A DNA stretch of 64,000 nucleotides from Dactylosporangium sp. AC04546 (GTDB lineage Bacteria; Actinomycetota; Actinomycetes; Mycobacteriales; Micromonosporaceae): NCBI RefSeq assembly GCF_022095675.1, contig NZ_JAHYSG010000041.1:29062-93061 (forward strand), written 5' to 3'. Made by a program: the position numbers and the translations under genes. Of this stretch, positions 56,659-64,000 are shown in pieces; the stretch's first letter is position 1, and each line of letters starts with the position of its first letter. Under the pieces are notes generated by a model. That model searched no databases, was not told where the DNA came from, and saw only the letters and a list, made by a program, of their open reading frames with translations.

Positions 56659-57293
56659 GGCCGGTCCTGGCCGGGTTTGGCCGGGTAGACGCCGCGGGCG
56701 CCGGTGCGCAGGTCGACCGCGGGGCGGTCGGGCAGGCGGCGGTGCAGGTCGAGGGTGTAGACGACGGTGGCGCCGACCGGCACGCGCAGCACGATGATCT
56801 TCGACCGCACGTCCTTGCCGTTGCTCGCGTCGACCAGGCGGGGCGTGCCCTCCCAGCGCGGCTGCGGCCAGGCCTGCGCCGGCGTGGCGTAGACGGCGAT
56901 CCCGTGCTGGTCGCGCCACGGGTGGGTGGCGGCGGCCTGGTCCGGGACGCGGCTGACGAGGACGGCGACGTACTCGTGGGCGTCGTCCAGCGCCACCATG
57001 CCGTCGGTGTCGCCGTCGAAGTCCCGCTTGTCGATGTGCAGCGCCCGGGTGACGGCGGTCGCCTCGACGCGGATGCCGCGGGTCTCGCCGGTCAGCACGC
57101 CGTCGGCCACCGTCACCGGCTGGACGCCGGTGAGCGCGGCCAGCCGGTCCACGCCCGCGTTCTGGCAGCAGACGTTGAACTCGACCGGCGTGTCCTGGAC
57201 CGACTCGTCGACCAGGTCGGCGCACGGGCCGAGGCAGCCGAGCAGTGCGAGCAGCGCCGGCAGGGCGACCGCGAGCCGCCAAGATCTCCGCAT
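56655..57293 (-). CDS. Lipoprotein of unknown function
   Basis: A 212-residue protein with a lipoprotein signal (MRRSWRLAVALPALLALLGC; lipobox LLGC). The mature part contains NVCCQNAGVDRLAALTG, with more Cys, and beta strands ending IIVLRVPVGATVVYTLDLHR. No family is recognised. Its stop codon (56657-56655) uses the right-hand CTAG of the IS5 element. It is followed upstream by the RsbV/RsbW pair on the same strand. Confidence 0.7.
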   Translation of the reverse strand: MRRSWRLAVALPALLALLGCLGPCADLVDESVQDTPVEFNVCCQNAGVDRLAALTGVQPVTVADGVLTGETRGIRVEATAVTRALHIDKRDFDGDTDGMVALDDAHEYVAVLVSRVPDQAAATHPWRDQHGIAVYATPAQAWPQPRWEGTPRLVDASNGKDVRSKIIVLRVPVGATVVYTLDLHRRLPDRPAVDLRTGARGVYPAKPGQDRP

Positions 57294-57319
57294 CGCCCGA
57301 TTGTGGCGACCGGATGCGA

Positions 57320-57646
57320 CTACACGGTGGCGTCGGCCGGTGACGCGTGGATCGTGAACACGCGGTCGAGGCCGGTGATCTGGAAGATGCGCAGCAGCCG
57401 CGCGTGCGGCACCACGAGCTCAACGACGCCACCCGTCTCGACGAGCCGCTTGTGCACGCTGATCAGCACGCCGAGCGTGGTCGAGTCGAGGAACCCCACG
57501 TCGGTGAGGTCGACGACGACCGCCGAGGCGCCCGCGTCGACCAGCTCGTGCAGGTAGGCGCGCAGCTCCGGCGCGGTGGCGACATCGAGCTCGCCGCTCG
57601 CCTTGACGACGGCGCGCGACCCGTCGACCGCAGAGGTGACCTGCAT
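57320..57646 (-). CDS. rsbV: STAS-domain anti-sigma factor antagonist (RsbV-like)
   Basis: A 108-residue protein made up entirely of a STAS domain: ASGELDVATAPELRAYLHEL, then VVVDLTDVGFLDSTTLGVLI, where Ser in FLDSTTLG is the expected phosphorylation site. Unphosphorylated, such proteins bind the anti-sigma kinase and free the sigma factor. It follows the RsbW-like gene by 65 bp on the same strand; together they form a partner-switch module, though the sigma factor gene is not in the window. Confidence 0.87.
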   Translation of the reverse strand: MQVTSAVDGSRAVVKASGELDVATAPELRAYLHELVDAGASAVVVDLTDVGFLDSTTLGVLISVHKRLVETGGVVELVVPHARLLRIFQITGLDRVFTIHASPADATV

Positions 57647-57711
57647 CCCGCCACTGCCCTTCTCGATGCCGAATTCGTACTTCCGGTCGAATCATACGGC
57701 CGAACGGCCGA

Positions 57712-58140
57712 TTACCGCCCGTTGGCGGTGTCCCACGTCAGGTGCTTGCTGAAGCGCACGAGCGTGCCCGTCTCCTCGACGGACACCACGTCCAGGCGCT
57801 CCACCAGCGCCGCGACGACCTGGAGCCCGCGGCCGCTCTCGCTGAGCTCCCCCGCCGGACGGACGCTGCCGGGGTTGAATCCACCGCCGTCGTCGGTGAC
57901 CTCGATGACGCACTCGTCCGCGTCGACGGTGACGTCGATGTGGTACTGGCTGGCGAGGGAGGCGTGCGACACCACGTTCCCGCAGGCCTCGGTGAGGGCC
58001 AGCTGGATGTCGTCGCGGCAGTCCCGGGTGACGCCGGCGCCGGCGAGGGCCCCGTCGAGCGTGCGGCGTGTCACCCCCACCATGGCCGCGTCGCGCGGCA
58101 GGTCAAGCGAGAACTGCAGACGCATCGCGTTGGCTGGCAC
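57712..58140 (-). CDS. rsbW: Anti-sigma factor serine kinase (RsbW/SpoIIAB-like)
   Basis: A 142-residue GHKL ATPase: the N-box LALTEACGNVVSHASLASQY (about residues 45-64) and the G1 box VIEVTDDGGGFNPGS with ESGRGLQVVAALVERL are intact. Such proteins bind and silence an alternative sigma factor, and phosphorylate their RsbV antagonist. A SigB-type promoter precedes the gene, which fits the usual feedback loop. The N-terminus (MPANAMRLQFSLDLPRDAAM) is normal. Confidence 0.87.
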   Translation of the reverse strand: MPANAMRLQFSLDLPRDAAMVGVTRRTLDGALAGAGVTRDCRDDIQLALTEACGNVVSHASLASQYHIDVTVDADECVIEVTDDGGGFNPGSVRPAGELSESGRGLQVVAALVERLDVVSVEETGTLVRFSKHLTWDTANGR

Positions 58141-58173
58141 GTTGCCCCTCCCCTGGCCGGTTCGGTGTTCGCG

Positions 58174-58199
58174 GTACCCAGTGACGCCGGTTTGCTAAC
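58174..58199 (-). promoter_or_regulatory. SigB-type promoter of rsbW-rsbV
   Basis: On the minus strand GTTA (58199-58196), 16-bp spacer and GGGTAC (58179-58174), close to the GTTT-N14-16-GGGTAT pattern of stress sigma factors of the SigB/SigF/SigH group. It lies 34-59 bp before the rsbW start. Confidence 0.6.
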
Positions 58200-58235
58200 G
58201 GAAAAGTGTCGTACCCGGGGGGCATGATGCGGGGC

Positions 58236-58787
58236 ATGGGGATCGAGGTGGTGAGCCGGCGCCGGAGCGCACCGGCCGTGGCGGCGGCGTTTCCGGGCGC
58301 CGCGATCGTCGACGTGACGTCGAAGGCCGCGCACCCGTGGGTCAGGCTGAGCCCGTTCTACCCGCACGGCGGCATCCCGGTCCCCTTCACTCCCGGCGCC
58401 GAGGCGCAGTCGGTGGAGGGCATCTGGCAGGCCCTGAAGGTGTTCGACACCGCCGACGTCGACCCGGCCAAGCTCACTCTGACCACGATGGCGGGCCTGA
58501 AACGCACGACCCGCCGCTTCGGCCCGGTCCACGGCCACCGGGCGGGCCTGCACGGCGAGACGCTGCTCGACTACGAAACGGCCCGCCGCCGCATCTACCT
58601 CCCGTCGTACCACTGGGTCCTCACCCACCGCACCGAGCCCGAGCTGGCCGAGCTGCGCGCGCTGGCCGCCAGCGGCCCGCTGGTCCTGCTCGACTACACG
58701 ACCAACGGCGACGTGACCGACCTGTCGACGCCGCTCTCCCACGCCGCCCTGATCCGCCACCACCTGGAGGAGACCTGGCCCACCTGA
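58236..58787 (+). CDS. DUF6939-like conserved protein
   Basis: A 183-residue protein (ATG 58236 preferred; ATG 58224 or 58227 possible). It contains SKAAHPWVRLSPFYPHGGIP, VEGIWQALKVFDTADVD and RTTRRFGPVHGHRAGLHGET, a conserved pattern I associate with a family of actinobacterial and phage-linked proteins of unknown role that may bind nucleic acid or nucleotides. There is no membrane segment. It is divergent from rsbW with a short shared upstream region. Confidence 0.65.
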   Translation: MGIEVVSRRRSAPAVAAAFPGAAIVDVTSKAAHPWVRLSPFYPHGGIPVPFTPGAEAQSVEGIWQALKVFDTADVDPAKLTLTTMAGLKRTTRRFGPVHGHRAGLHGETLLDYETARRRIYLPSYHWVLTHRTEPELAELRALAASGPLVLLDYTTNGDVTDLSTPLSHAALIRHHLEETWPT

Positions 58788-58841
58788 CGGGCGCCGCACG
58801 GGTCCACAATGGACTCCTGAGACTTCACGCCGTGCCGCGGG

Positions 58842-59111
58842 TCAGGCGGCCGGGTCGGACAGGTCGCCCAGGTCGATGCCCGCCTGGGTCAGCAGCTCCG
58901 TCACGCGGGTGATCGTCAGGTAGTCGATGGTGTTGTCGCCGTGCACGAGGCGATACCAGCGGGAGCCGCTGCCGTGGCGGACCACTTCCACCCGCCAGGC
59001 CCCGTCCGCCGTCTGCATCGTGCCGATGACCTTCACTCCCGCGACCTTAAACCGGTCGTTGACCTGCGCAAAGGCTTGATCCAGAAGTACACCGGTGTGA
59101 TTCGCCGCCAC
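58842..59111 (-). CDS. Hypothetical 89-residue protein
   Basis: A small soluble protein (MAANHTGVLLDQAFAQVNDR) with a compact beta part (WRVEVVRHGSGSRWYRLVHG) and a helical end (TRVTELLTQAGIDLGDLSDP). It resembles short conserved actinobacterial proteins with a beta-hairpin plus helix fold; the function is unknown. It follows the monooxygenase gene by 12 bp on the same strand, so it may be co-transcribed. Confidence 0.6.
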   Translation of the reverse strand: MAANHTGVLLDQAFAQVNDRFKVAGVKVIGTMQTADGAWRVEVVRHGSGSRWYRLVHGDNTIDYLTITRVTELLTQAGIDLGDLSDPAA

Positions 59112-59123
59112 CGTGGCGGTGCG

Positions 59124-60305
59124 CTACGGCGTCGCCTGAGCCACCCGGTAGTCCGGCAGCTCGATGCGGGTGGCGCGGTCGTCGGCCATCCGCATGAGCA
59201 GCCCGAGCCCGGCCCGGCTGTTCAGCACGGTGTTGCGCAGCCGGGCCGCCCACGCGGTGCGCGGCGCGAGGAACCGGCCGGTGGTGTCGCCGCCCGACTG
59301 GGCGCGGCGGGCGAACGTGGCCAGCCGCTGCTCGTAGCGTGCGAACGCGGTCGTGTGGTCCGGCGCGGTCGCCAGCTCGCCGGCCAGCACGTACGAGGCG
59401 ACGATCGCCGTGCCGGTGCCCATGCCGCCGATCGTCGCCCCGGCCGCGGCGTCGCCGACGAGCGCGACCCGGCCGTGCGACCAGGGCGAGACGTCCACCC
59501 GGCAGATCGCGTCGAAGTAGAAGTCGTCGGCGGCGCGCAGGCCGTCGAGCAGCCGCGGCACCTCCCAGCCCAGGCCGGCGAAGCGCTCCAGCAGGATCCG
59601 GCGCTGCGCTTCGCGGTCGTGACGCTCGTACGGCAGCTGCGGCGACGCGAACGCCACGAACGCGGTGGCCCGGGACGGGTCGCGGTGGTCGCCGCCGACG
59701 CTGGCCATCAAGCCGGGGACGTTGTAGACGAGGGAGTCGCGCCCCAGCCCGAGGTGGTTCGGCACCTCCCAGGTGGCCACGTAGTACCCGAGGTGCCGCA
59801 CGAACCGCTCCTCCGGCCCGAACGTCAGCCGCCGCACCGCCGAGTGCACCCCGTCGGCGCCGATCACGAGGTCGAAGGTGCGCCGGTCGCCGCCGGCGAA
59901 GGTGACGTCGACGCCCTGCGGTCCCTCGCGCATCGCCACGATCCGGTCACCGAAGATGTACTCCGTGTGGGCGCGGCTGCGCTCGTACAGCACCCGGGAC
60001 AGGTCGAAGCGCGGCACCTCGATCTCCCCGCCGGCGAAGTCGGCCGGCAGCTCCATGAGCCGGCGCCCGGCGGCGTCGACGAACCGCATCGCGGTCCCCC
60101 CGGTCTGGACCGCGCGCAGGTCGTCCAGCACGCCCATCCGCTCCAGCAGGCCGAGGTGCGTGGGCCCGCGGAAGTCGACGGCGTTGCCACCGGCGCGCAG
60201 GGCCGGCGCGACCTCCACGACGGTCGGCCGGAACCCGTGACGGGCCAGCCACAGCGCGGTCGCCGGCCCGGCGATGCTGGCCCCGGAGATGAGCACGGTC
60301 TGCAT
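59124..60305 (-). CDS. FAD-dependent monooxygenase (PHBH/TetX-like)
   Basis: A 393-residue flavoprotein: VLISGASIAGPATALWLARHG (dinucleotide fold with SGASIAG), LVIGADGVHSAVRR (DG motif) and VALVGDAAAGATIGGMGTGTA (GD motif). It is like the FAD monooxygenases next to TetR regulators that hydroxylate drugs or plant phenolics. It is divergent from a TetR gene, with two similar dyads between them, so expression is probably induced by its own substrate. Confidence 0.85.
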   Translation of the reverse strand: MQTVLISGASIAGPATALWLARHGFRPTVVEVAPALRAGGNAVDFRGPTHLGLLERMGVLDDLRAVQTGGTAMRFVDAAGRRLMELPADFAGGEIEVPRFDLSRVLYERSRAHTEYIFGDRIVAMREGPQGVDVTFAGGDRRTFDLVIGADGVHSAVRRLTFGPEERFVRHLGYYVATWEVPNHLGLGRDSLVYNVPGLMASVGGDHRDPSRATAFVAFASPQLPYERHDREAQRRILLERFAGLGWEVPRLLDGLRAADDFYFDAICRVDVSPWSHGRVALVGDAAAGATIGGMGTGTAIVASYVLAGELATAPDHTTAFARYEQRLATFARRAQSGGDTTGRFLAPRTAWAARLRNTVLNSRAGLGLLMRMADDRATRIELPDYRVAQATP

Positions 60306-60332
60306 GGTGGGCTCCCCCTGTCGAGAAACTGT

Positions 60333-60368
60333 GTCCGATGGACTCGGTTTTTATTGTGTACCATGGAC
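60333..60368. promoter_or_regulatory. Two TetR operator-like dyads
   Basis: GTCCGATGGAC (60333-60343) and GTACCATGGAC (60358-60368) are related 11-bp dyads 25 bp apart, sharing CC-AT-GGAC and preceded by TGT. They lie between the divergent monooxygenase and TetR starts. Confidence 0.55.
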
Positions 60369-60393
60369 GCAGTTATTCGCCAAGAGGAGTGCC

Positions 60394-61068
60394 GTGGACC
60401 ACGACGTGCTCTGGGACGGCCCGCGACCCGCGACACGGGGCCCGAAGCCGACGCTCACCCTCGACCGCGTCGTCGCGGCGGGGATCGCGATCGCCGACGC
60501 GGAGGGCCTGACCGCGGTCGCCATGCACCGGGTCGCCGCCGACCTGGGCGTGACGAAGATGTCGCTCTACCGGTACGTCGCCGGCAAGGCCGAGCTGGTC
60601 GCGCTCATGGTGGAGCAGGCGGTCGGCGCGCCGCCGCCGCTGCCGGCCGGCGCGTGGCGGGAGGCGCTGACGACGTGGGCACGGGCGCTGCTGGCCCGCT
60701 ACCTCGCACACCCCTGGGCCCTGGAGGCGACGGTCGGCCCGCGGCCGGTCGGGCCGGTCGAGCTCGGCTGGATGGAGTCAGCCCTCGGCGCGCTGGCCGG
60801 CACGCCGCTGCGCGGCCCGGAGCGCCTCGACGCCGTGGCCGTCCTGGCCGGGCATGTGCGGGCCCTGGTCCAGCAGAGCACGGCCGCCGAGCACCCGGAG
60901 GCCGCGCTGGCGGCGGCGATCGCGGCGCCGCTGGCCCGGCACGGCGAGCGGTTCCCGCAGCTGCTGGCGGCGCTGGCCGAGACGGCCGAGACGGGCGCGG
61001 GCGACCAGGCCTTCGAGTTCGGCCTGGCCCTGCTGCTCGACGGGCTGGCCGCGCGCGTCGGGGAGTGA
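60394..61068 (+). CDS. TetR family transcriptional regulator
   Basis: A 224-residue protein from GTG 60394 with AAGAGGAG upstream. The DNA-binding part is GLTAVAMHRVAADLGVTKMSLYRYVAGKAELV (about 36-67); the C-terminal half has the TetR_C_11-like helices (LLARYLAHPWALEATVG). It probably represses the divergent FAD monooxygenase and itself through the dyads at 60333-60368. Confidence 0.87.
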   Translation: MDHDVLWDGPRPATRGPKPTLTLDRVVAAGIAIADAEGLTAVAMHRVAADLGVTKMSLYRYVAGKAELVALMVEQAVGAPPPLPAGAWREALTTWARALLARYLAHPWALEATVGPRPVGPVELGWMESALGALAGTPLRGPERLDAVAVLAGHVRALVQQSTAAEHPEAALAAAIAAPLARHGERFPQLLAALAETAETGAGDQAFEFGLALLLDGLAARVGE

Positions 61069-61220
61069 CCACCGCGCGGACCGGGTAGCAGCGGACCGTA
61101 CGCGTCCCGCGCCGGGAGCGGAGCAGCCGCTCACGCGCCCGCGGGTGAGCGACCGCCCGCCCGGGGAATGCGCGGGCCGGCCGGGGCGTCATAGGGAGCA
61201 GCCGGAGGAGGTCTGCCACC

Positions 61221-61658
61221 ATGCCCGCCGAGATCGTCACCTGTCCGAACTGTCAACAGCGCAACCGCGTGCCGGCCGCCGCGCCGGGCAAGCCGGTGTG
61301 CGGGGCCTGCAAGGAGCCGCTGCCGTGGGTCGCCCACGCCGACGACAAGACGTTCGGCGACGTGGCCGAGCGCGCCCCGGTCCCGGTCCTGGTGGACCTG
61401 TGGGCGACCTGGTGCGGGCCGTGCCGGATGGTGAGCCCGGCCCTGGAGCAGGTCGCCGCCGACCTGGCCGGCGTCGTGAAGCTGGTCAAGGTCGACGTCG
61501 ACCAGGCCCCGGCCGTGGCCCGCCGCTTCGACGTGCGCGCCGTGCCCACGCTGATCCTCATGCGCGACGGCACGACGGTCGCCCGCCAGGCGGGCGCCGC
61601 CTCCGCCGCCACGCTGCGCCGCTGGGTCGAGCAGTCCCTAGAAGTTGCTCAGCACTGA
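61221..61658 (+). CDS. trxC: Thioredoxin 2-like protein with N-terminal zinc ribbon
   Basis: A 145-residue protein. The N-terminal zinc ribbon CPNC...CGAC (about residues 8-30) precedes a full thioredoxin domain with the active site WATWCGPCRM and the conserved cis-Pro in VRAVPTLILM. This is the TrxC/Trx2 layout, a cytoplasmic disulfide reductase linked to oxidative stress. Its 3' end overlaps the opposing VWA gene by 21 bp. Confidence 0.86.
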   Translation: MPAEIVTCPNCQQRNRVPAAAPGKPVCGACKEPLPWVAHADDKTFGDVAERAPVPVLVDLWATWCGPCRMVSPALEQVAADLAGVVKLVKVDVDQAPAVARRFDVRAVPTLILMRDGTTVARQAGAASAATLRRWVEQSLEVAQH

Positions 61659-63422
61659 GACGAAGACCTCGGTGATCGTGGCCGGGTTGCGGGCGTCGTA
61701 GGCCGCGCCGCGCGACGCCTTGGCGATGCGGTCGAGCGTCCCGAGGTCGGACTTGTCGCCGAACGCGATCGCGAACAGGCGCACCGACTGCTCCAGGTTC
61801 TCCGCGTCGACGTCGCGCAGCAGCGCGTTGAGGTCGTTGTCCTTCGGGTACTCGTTCTTGCCGTCGGTGAGCACGACGACGGCGTTGATCCGGTCCGGCG
61901 CCGTGTTGGCGAGCACGTGCTGCTGGGCGAGGCGCACGACGTGGTAGAGCGCCGTGCCGCCCTCCGCCTGGAGCCCCTTGATGCTGGTCCGGATGCGGTC
62001 GCCGCCCTGCCCGACGCGGGTGAACGGGACGACCTCGCGGTACACGGCGCCGGGGTTGTCCTGCGTCTCGGTCGAGAAGGCCCAGACGGCGACCTCGTCG
62101 TCGGGGTGCAGCTGGCGCAGGGCCTCGACCGCCGCGTCCTTCGCCGCCTCCAGCTTCGACTTGCCGTTGCCGGCGGTGTCGTTCATCGATCCCGAGACGT
62201 CGATGACGAGCAGTACCCGCGCCTTCTTGCGCAGCTCGTCCCAGCGGTCGAGGATCTTCGCCAGTACCGTGGGGGACGGCGGATCGATCAGCGAGAGCTG
62301 CTGGTCCCTGGGCGCGCCGATGGTCGTGGCGAGGCTGTCGCCCGCCTTGCCCTGGTAGTCGCGGAACCCGTGCTCGGCGAAGCGGCGCTGCTGTGCCGGG
62401 TCCTGCAGGAACGCCTGGAAGTCCGCCGCCGCGGCCTTCTGCTCGTCGGTGGCGTCGGCCAGCACGACCAGCGGGTGGTCGAACATCAGCGTGCCGTCCT
62501 TGGGGTACAGCGCGACCAGCGGCACCTGCGGCTTGCGCCCCTTGCCGATCTGCGCCGGGTCGCCGTTGGGGGCACCGGAGTTGTACAGGTACACCAGCTC
62601 TTCCTGCATGGCGATGGCGCTCACGTACCGCAGCGCCTTGCCCTGCGCGTCGGCCTCGGCGAGGTTGGCGAGGTACTTCACGGCGTCGTCGGAGTAGTGC
62701 AGCACGCCGGCCTCGACCCCGCGCACGTAGTCGGTGACCTTCGGGCTGGCCACCTCATCGGCGGTGAGGTCGCTGGAGCGCCCGGTCGCGGCGTAGAACG
62801 TGGCGACGGTGGCCCCGAGCCCCGACGTCGACCGGTGCGGGTTGTCCTTGCCGAGCCGGAACTTCCCCCACTCCGGGTGCCCGTAGCGCCCCCAGCCCTG
62901 CGGGTCGGCACTCAGCGCGAGGACGTCCGCCCAGCCGACCTGCTTGCCGGGCCACCCGAGCGCCTCCGCCATGGGCTTCGGCATGGCGAGCACGAGCGGG
63001 CTGGTGGCGATCGACGCCGGCTCCGCGTCGGCGAGGATCCGCTTGTCGGATGCGCCGGTACGCTCCCGCAGCACGTCGAGCCACAGCGACGACGAGGGCG
63101 CCCACACCTGCGGCGCGGCCCCGTCGGTCCAGCCGTCGGCGAGGGCCTGCATGGCCGCGCCGGAGGTCTTCTTGCGCACGATGACGGCGGCGCACTTCCC
63201 GTCGAAGGTGCGACCGGCGGTGTTGTACTGCTTGCCGAGCTCGGCGAGCAGGTCACCCTTCTCGGTCGACGCCGACACCTCGAGCCGCACGCAGTCCGAC
63301 CGCCCCGCATTGCCCTCCGGCGCGTCCGAGCTGTCCCCCGGCCGCAGCACGAAGTACACCCCGACAACCGCTACCAGCCCCACCACAACCGCCGCGACCA
63401 GCGGCAACCGACGACTCGCCAT
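61638..63422 (-). CDS. Membrane-anchored protein with SBP-like and VWA domains
   Basis: A 594-residue protein from ATG 63422. One N-terminal helix (about 5-26) anchors it. Residues about 40-370 resemble a type 2 periplasmic-binding protein (SASTEKGDLLAELGKQYN, FRLGKDNPHRSTSGLGATVA). Residues about 400-594 form a von Willebrand A domain with the MIDAS motif VIDVSGSMND, Thr in GGTALYHV and Asp in LTDGKNEYP, so it binds a divalent metal and probably a protein ligand. The fusion suggests an extracellular sensor or adhesion scaffold that couples ligand capture to protein binding. Confidence 0.84.
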   Translation of the reverse strand: MASRRLPLVAAVVVGLVAVVGVYFVLRPGDSSDAPEGNAGRSDCVRLEVSASTEKGDLLAELGKQYNTAGRTFDGKCAAVIVRKKTSGAAMQALADGWTDGAAPQVWAPSSSLWLDVLRERTGASDKRILADAEPASIATSPLVLAMPKPMAEALGWPGKQVGWADVLALSADPQGWGRYGHPEWGKFRLGKDNPHRSTSGLGATVATFYAATGRSSDLTADEVASPKVTDYVRGVEAGVLHYSDDAVKYLANLAEADAQGKALRYVSAIAMQEELVYLYNSGAPNGDPAQIGKGRKPQVPLVALYPKDGTLMFDHPLVVLADATDEQKAAAADFQAFLQDPAQQRRFAEHGFRDYQGKAGDSLATTIGAPRDQQLSLIDPPSPTVLAKILDRWDELRKKARVLLVIDVSGSMNDTAGNGKSKLEAAKDAAVEALRQLHPDDEVAVWAFSTETQDNPGAVYREVVPFTRVGQGGDRIRTSIKGLQAEGGTALYHVVRLAQQHVLANTAPDRINAVVVLTDGKNEYPKDNDLNALLRDVDAENLEQSVRLFAIAFGDKSDLGTLDRIAKASRGAAYDARNPATITEVFVSVLSNF

Positions 63423-63465
63423 GCCAGGCACCCTATCGACCACATGCAATACGCCACACGTCAAT

Positions 63466-63503
63466 GCGTCGGAGATTGTTGACGCGTCGGAACATTCCGA
63501 CGC
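63466..63503. promoter_or_regulatory. ArsR-type operator within a promoter
   Basis: GCGTCGGAA-CA-TTCCGACGC (63484-63503) is a perfect 9-bp-arm dyad, and another half site GCGTCGGA lies at 63466-63473. The dyad sits between TTGACG (63479-63484) and CATGAT (63503-63508), an 18-bp spaced promoter-like pair, so repressor binding would block RNA polymerase directly. Confidence 0.6.
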
Positions 63504-63515
63504 ATGATGGAGCGC

Positions 63516-63842
63516 GTGACGGAACAGGACGTGTTCGCGGCCCTGGTGAACCCGGTGCGCCGCCGGCTGCTGGAGGCGCTGCGGGACGGGCCGCTCGCGG
63601 TCAACGACCTGGCGGGCCGGTTCGCCCTCGGCCGCCCGGCGATCTCGGAACACCTCGCGGTGCTGCGGCACGCGCGGCTGGTCCGCGAGGAGCCGCGCGG
63701 CCGCCACCGCTTCTACCACCTGGAACCCGCGCCACTGGCGGGCGTCCAGGACTGGCTGCATCCGTTCGAGCGGTACTGGCGGGAGCGCCTCACCGCACTC
63801 CGTGACGTCATCGACGCCGAGGCATCCGAGGAGCACCCGTGA
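63516..63842 (+). CDS. ArsR family transcriptional regulator
   Basis: A 108-residue protein. GTG 63516 fits a transcript starting there (leaderless), with ATG 63504 or 63507 as alternatives adjoining the operator. The winged helix is RRRLLEALRDGPLAVNDLAGRFALGRPAISEHLAVLRHARLVREE (about residues 15-60). No metal-binding Cys motif is seen. Paired with an SRPBCC (AHSA1) gene in a GTGA overlap, a common arrangement in which the ArsR protein represses the pair. Confidence 0.86.
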   Translation: MTEQDVFAALVNPVRRRLLEALRDGPLAVNDLAGRFALGRPAISEHLAVLRHARLVREEPRGRHRFYHLEPAPLAGVQDWLHPFERYWRERLTALRDVIDAEASEEHP

Positions 63843-64000
63843 CCATCGACACGACCACGATCCAGTGCGACCAGTTCATCGCCCACCCACCGTCAGTGGT
63901 GTGGCGGGCGCTGACCGACCCGGCGACGCACGCGAAGTGGTGGGCCGCCGGCGACGTCCGCCCGGTGGTCGGCCACCGCTTCACCCTCGACATGGGCGCG
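63839..64000 (+). CDS. SRPBCC/AHSA1 family protein (N-terminal part)
   Basis: Fifty-four codons from GTG 63839, overlapping the ArsR stop by GTGA; the gene runs off the window. The peptide TTTIQCDQFIAHPPSVVWRA ... PATHAKWWAAGDVRPVVGHRF is the typical start of the activator-of-Hsp90-like START fold, whose cavity holds a hydrophobic ligand. Pairing with ArsR suggests a stress- or ligand-inducible role. Confidence 0.82.
   Translation, partial: MTIDTTTIQCDQFIAHPPSVVWRALTDPATHAKWWAAGDVRPVVGHRFTLDMGA

Overview
The window is about 64 kb of very GC-rich DNA with dense genes, many GTG starts, frequent 4-nt start/stop overlaps, and many GNAT, TetR and LacI proteins. This points to a filamentous actinomycete. 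The mix of secreted CBM/discoidin enzymes, DUF1680 hydrolases and regulators suggests Micromonosporaceae (Dactylosporangium- or Actinoplanes-like), but that placement is inference. I saw no rRNA, tRNA, CRISPR array or phage module. One IS5-family element is intact.

Layout. 0-2.8 kb: end of a molybdo-hydroxylase subunit, a PLP-dependent D-cysteine desulfhydrase-like enzyme, a GNAT protein, a palindrome-rich convergent gap and an AbiEii-like nucleotidyltransferase. 2.9-7.9 kb: two secreted multidomain proteins (sorbosone dehydrogenase-PKD-CBM6-discoidin and ThuA-CBM6-discoidin) sharing an almost identical 822-bp 3' module. 8-15.6 kb: a medium-chain oxidoreductase, a RibD-like reductase with a divergent TetR, two small paralogous-looking proteins, a Tat-exported PhoX, and an unusual repeat protein built on HPLLLA motifs with a small partner. 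15.6-27.3 kb: an LPMO-CBM2-jelly-roll protein, a flavin monooxygenase, a soluble Ser/Thr kinase coupled to a methyltransferase, an internally collapsed ribosomal-protection GTPase, an OhrR-type regulator facing a 46-residue protein, a pentapeptide-repeat membrane protein and PPK2.

27.3-44.7 kb is a sugar-scavenging region that seems aimed at arabinofuranosides. It has (i) a LacI/CUT1 ABC/secreted DUF1680 operon, (ii) a cytoplasmic DUF1680 (GH127) enzyme divergent from its own LacI regulator, with matching operators, and (iii) a ROK regulator, a repeat-rich spacer and a CUT2 ABC system ending in an SMP-30 lactonase-like gene. The parts fit a chain of extracellular cleavage, import, intracellular cleavage and sugar oxidation.

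44.7-64 kb: a three-gene operon of unknown function, a dienelactone hydrolase, a secreted GH81 beta-1,3-glucanase preceded by two GAGAGCGCTCTC operators, a TetR/FBP-domain pair, a Tat-exported sugar isomerase-like protein, membrane and GNAT genes, an IS5 copy inserted exactly where two convergent genes share a stop, an RsbW/RsbV pair behind a SigB-type promoter, a second flavin monooxygenase with a divergent TetR, a zinc-ribbon thioredoxin, a membrane-anchored SBP-VWA protein, and an ArsR/SRPBCC pair cut by the window edge.

The most novel candidates are the HPLLLA repeat protein with its partner, the collapsed GTPase, and the IS insertion that supplies or preserves three stop codons in one CTAG.
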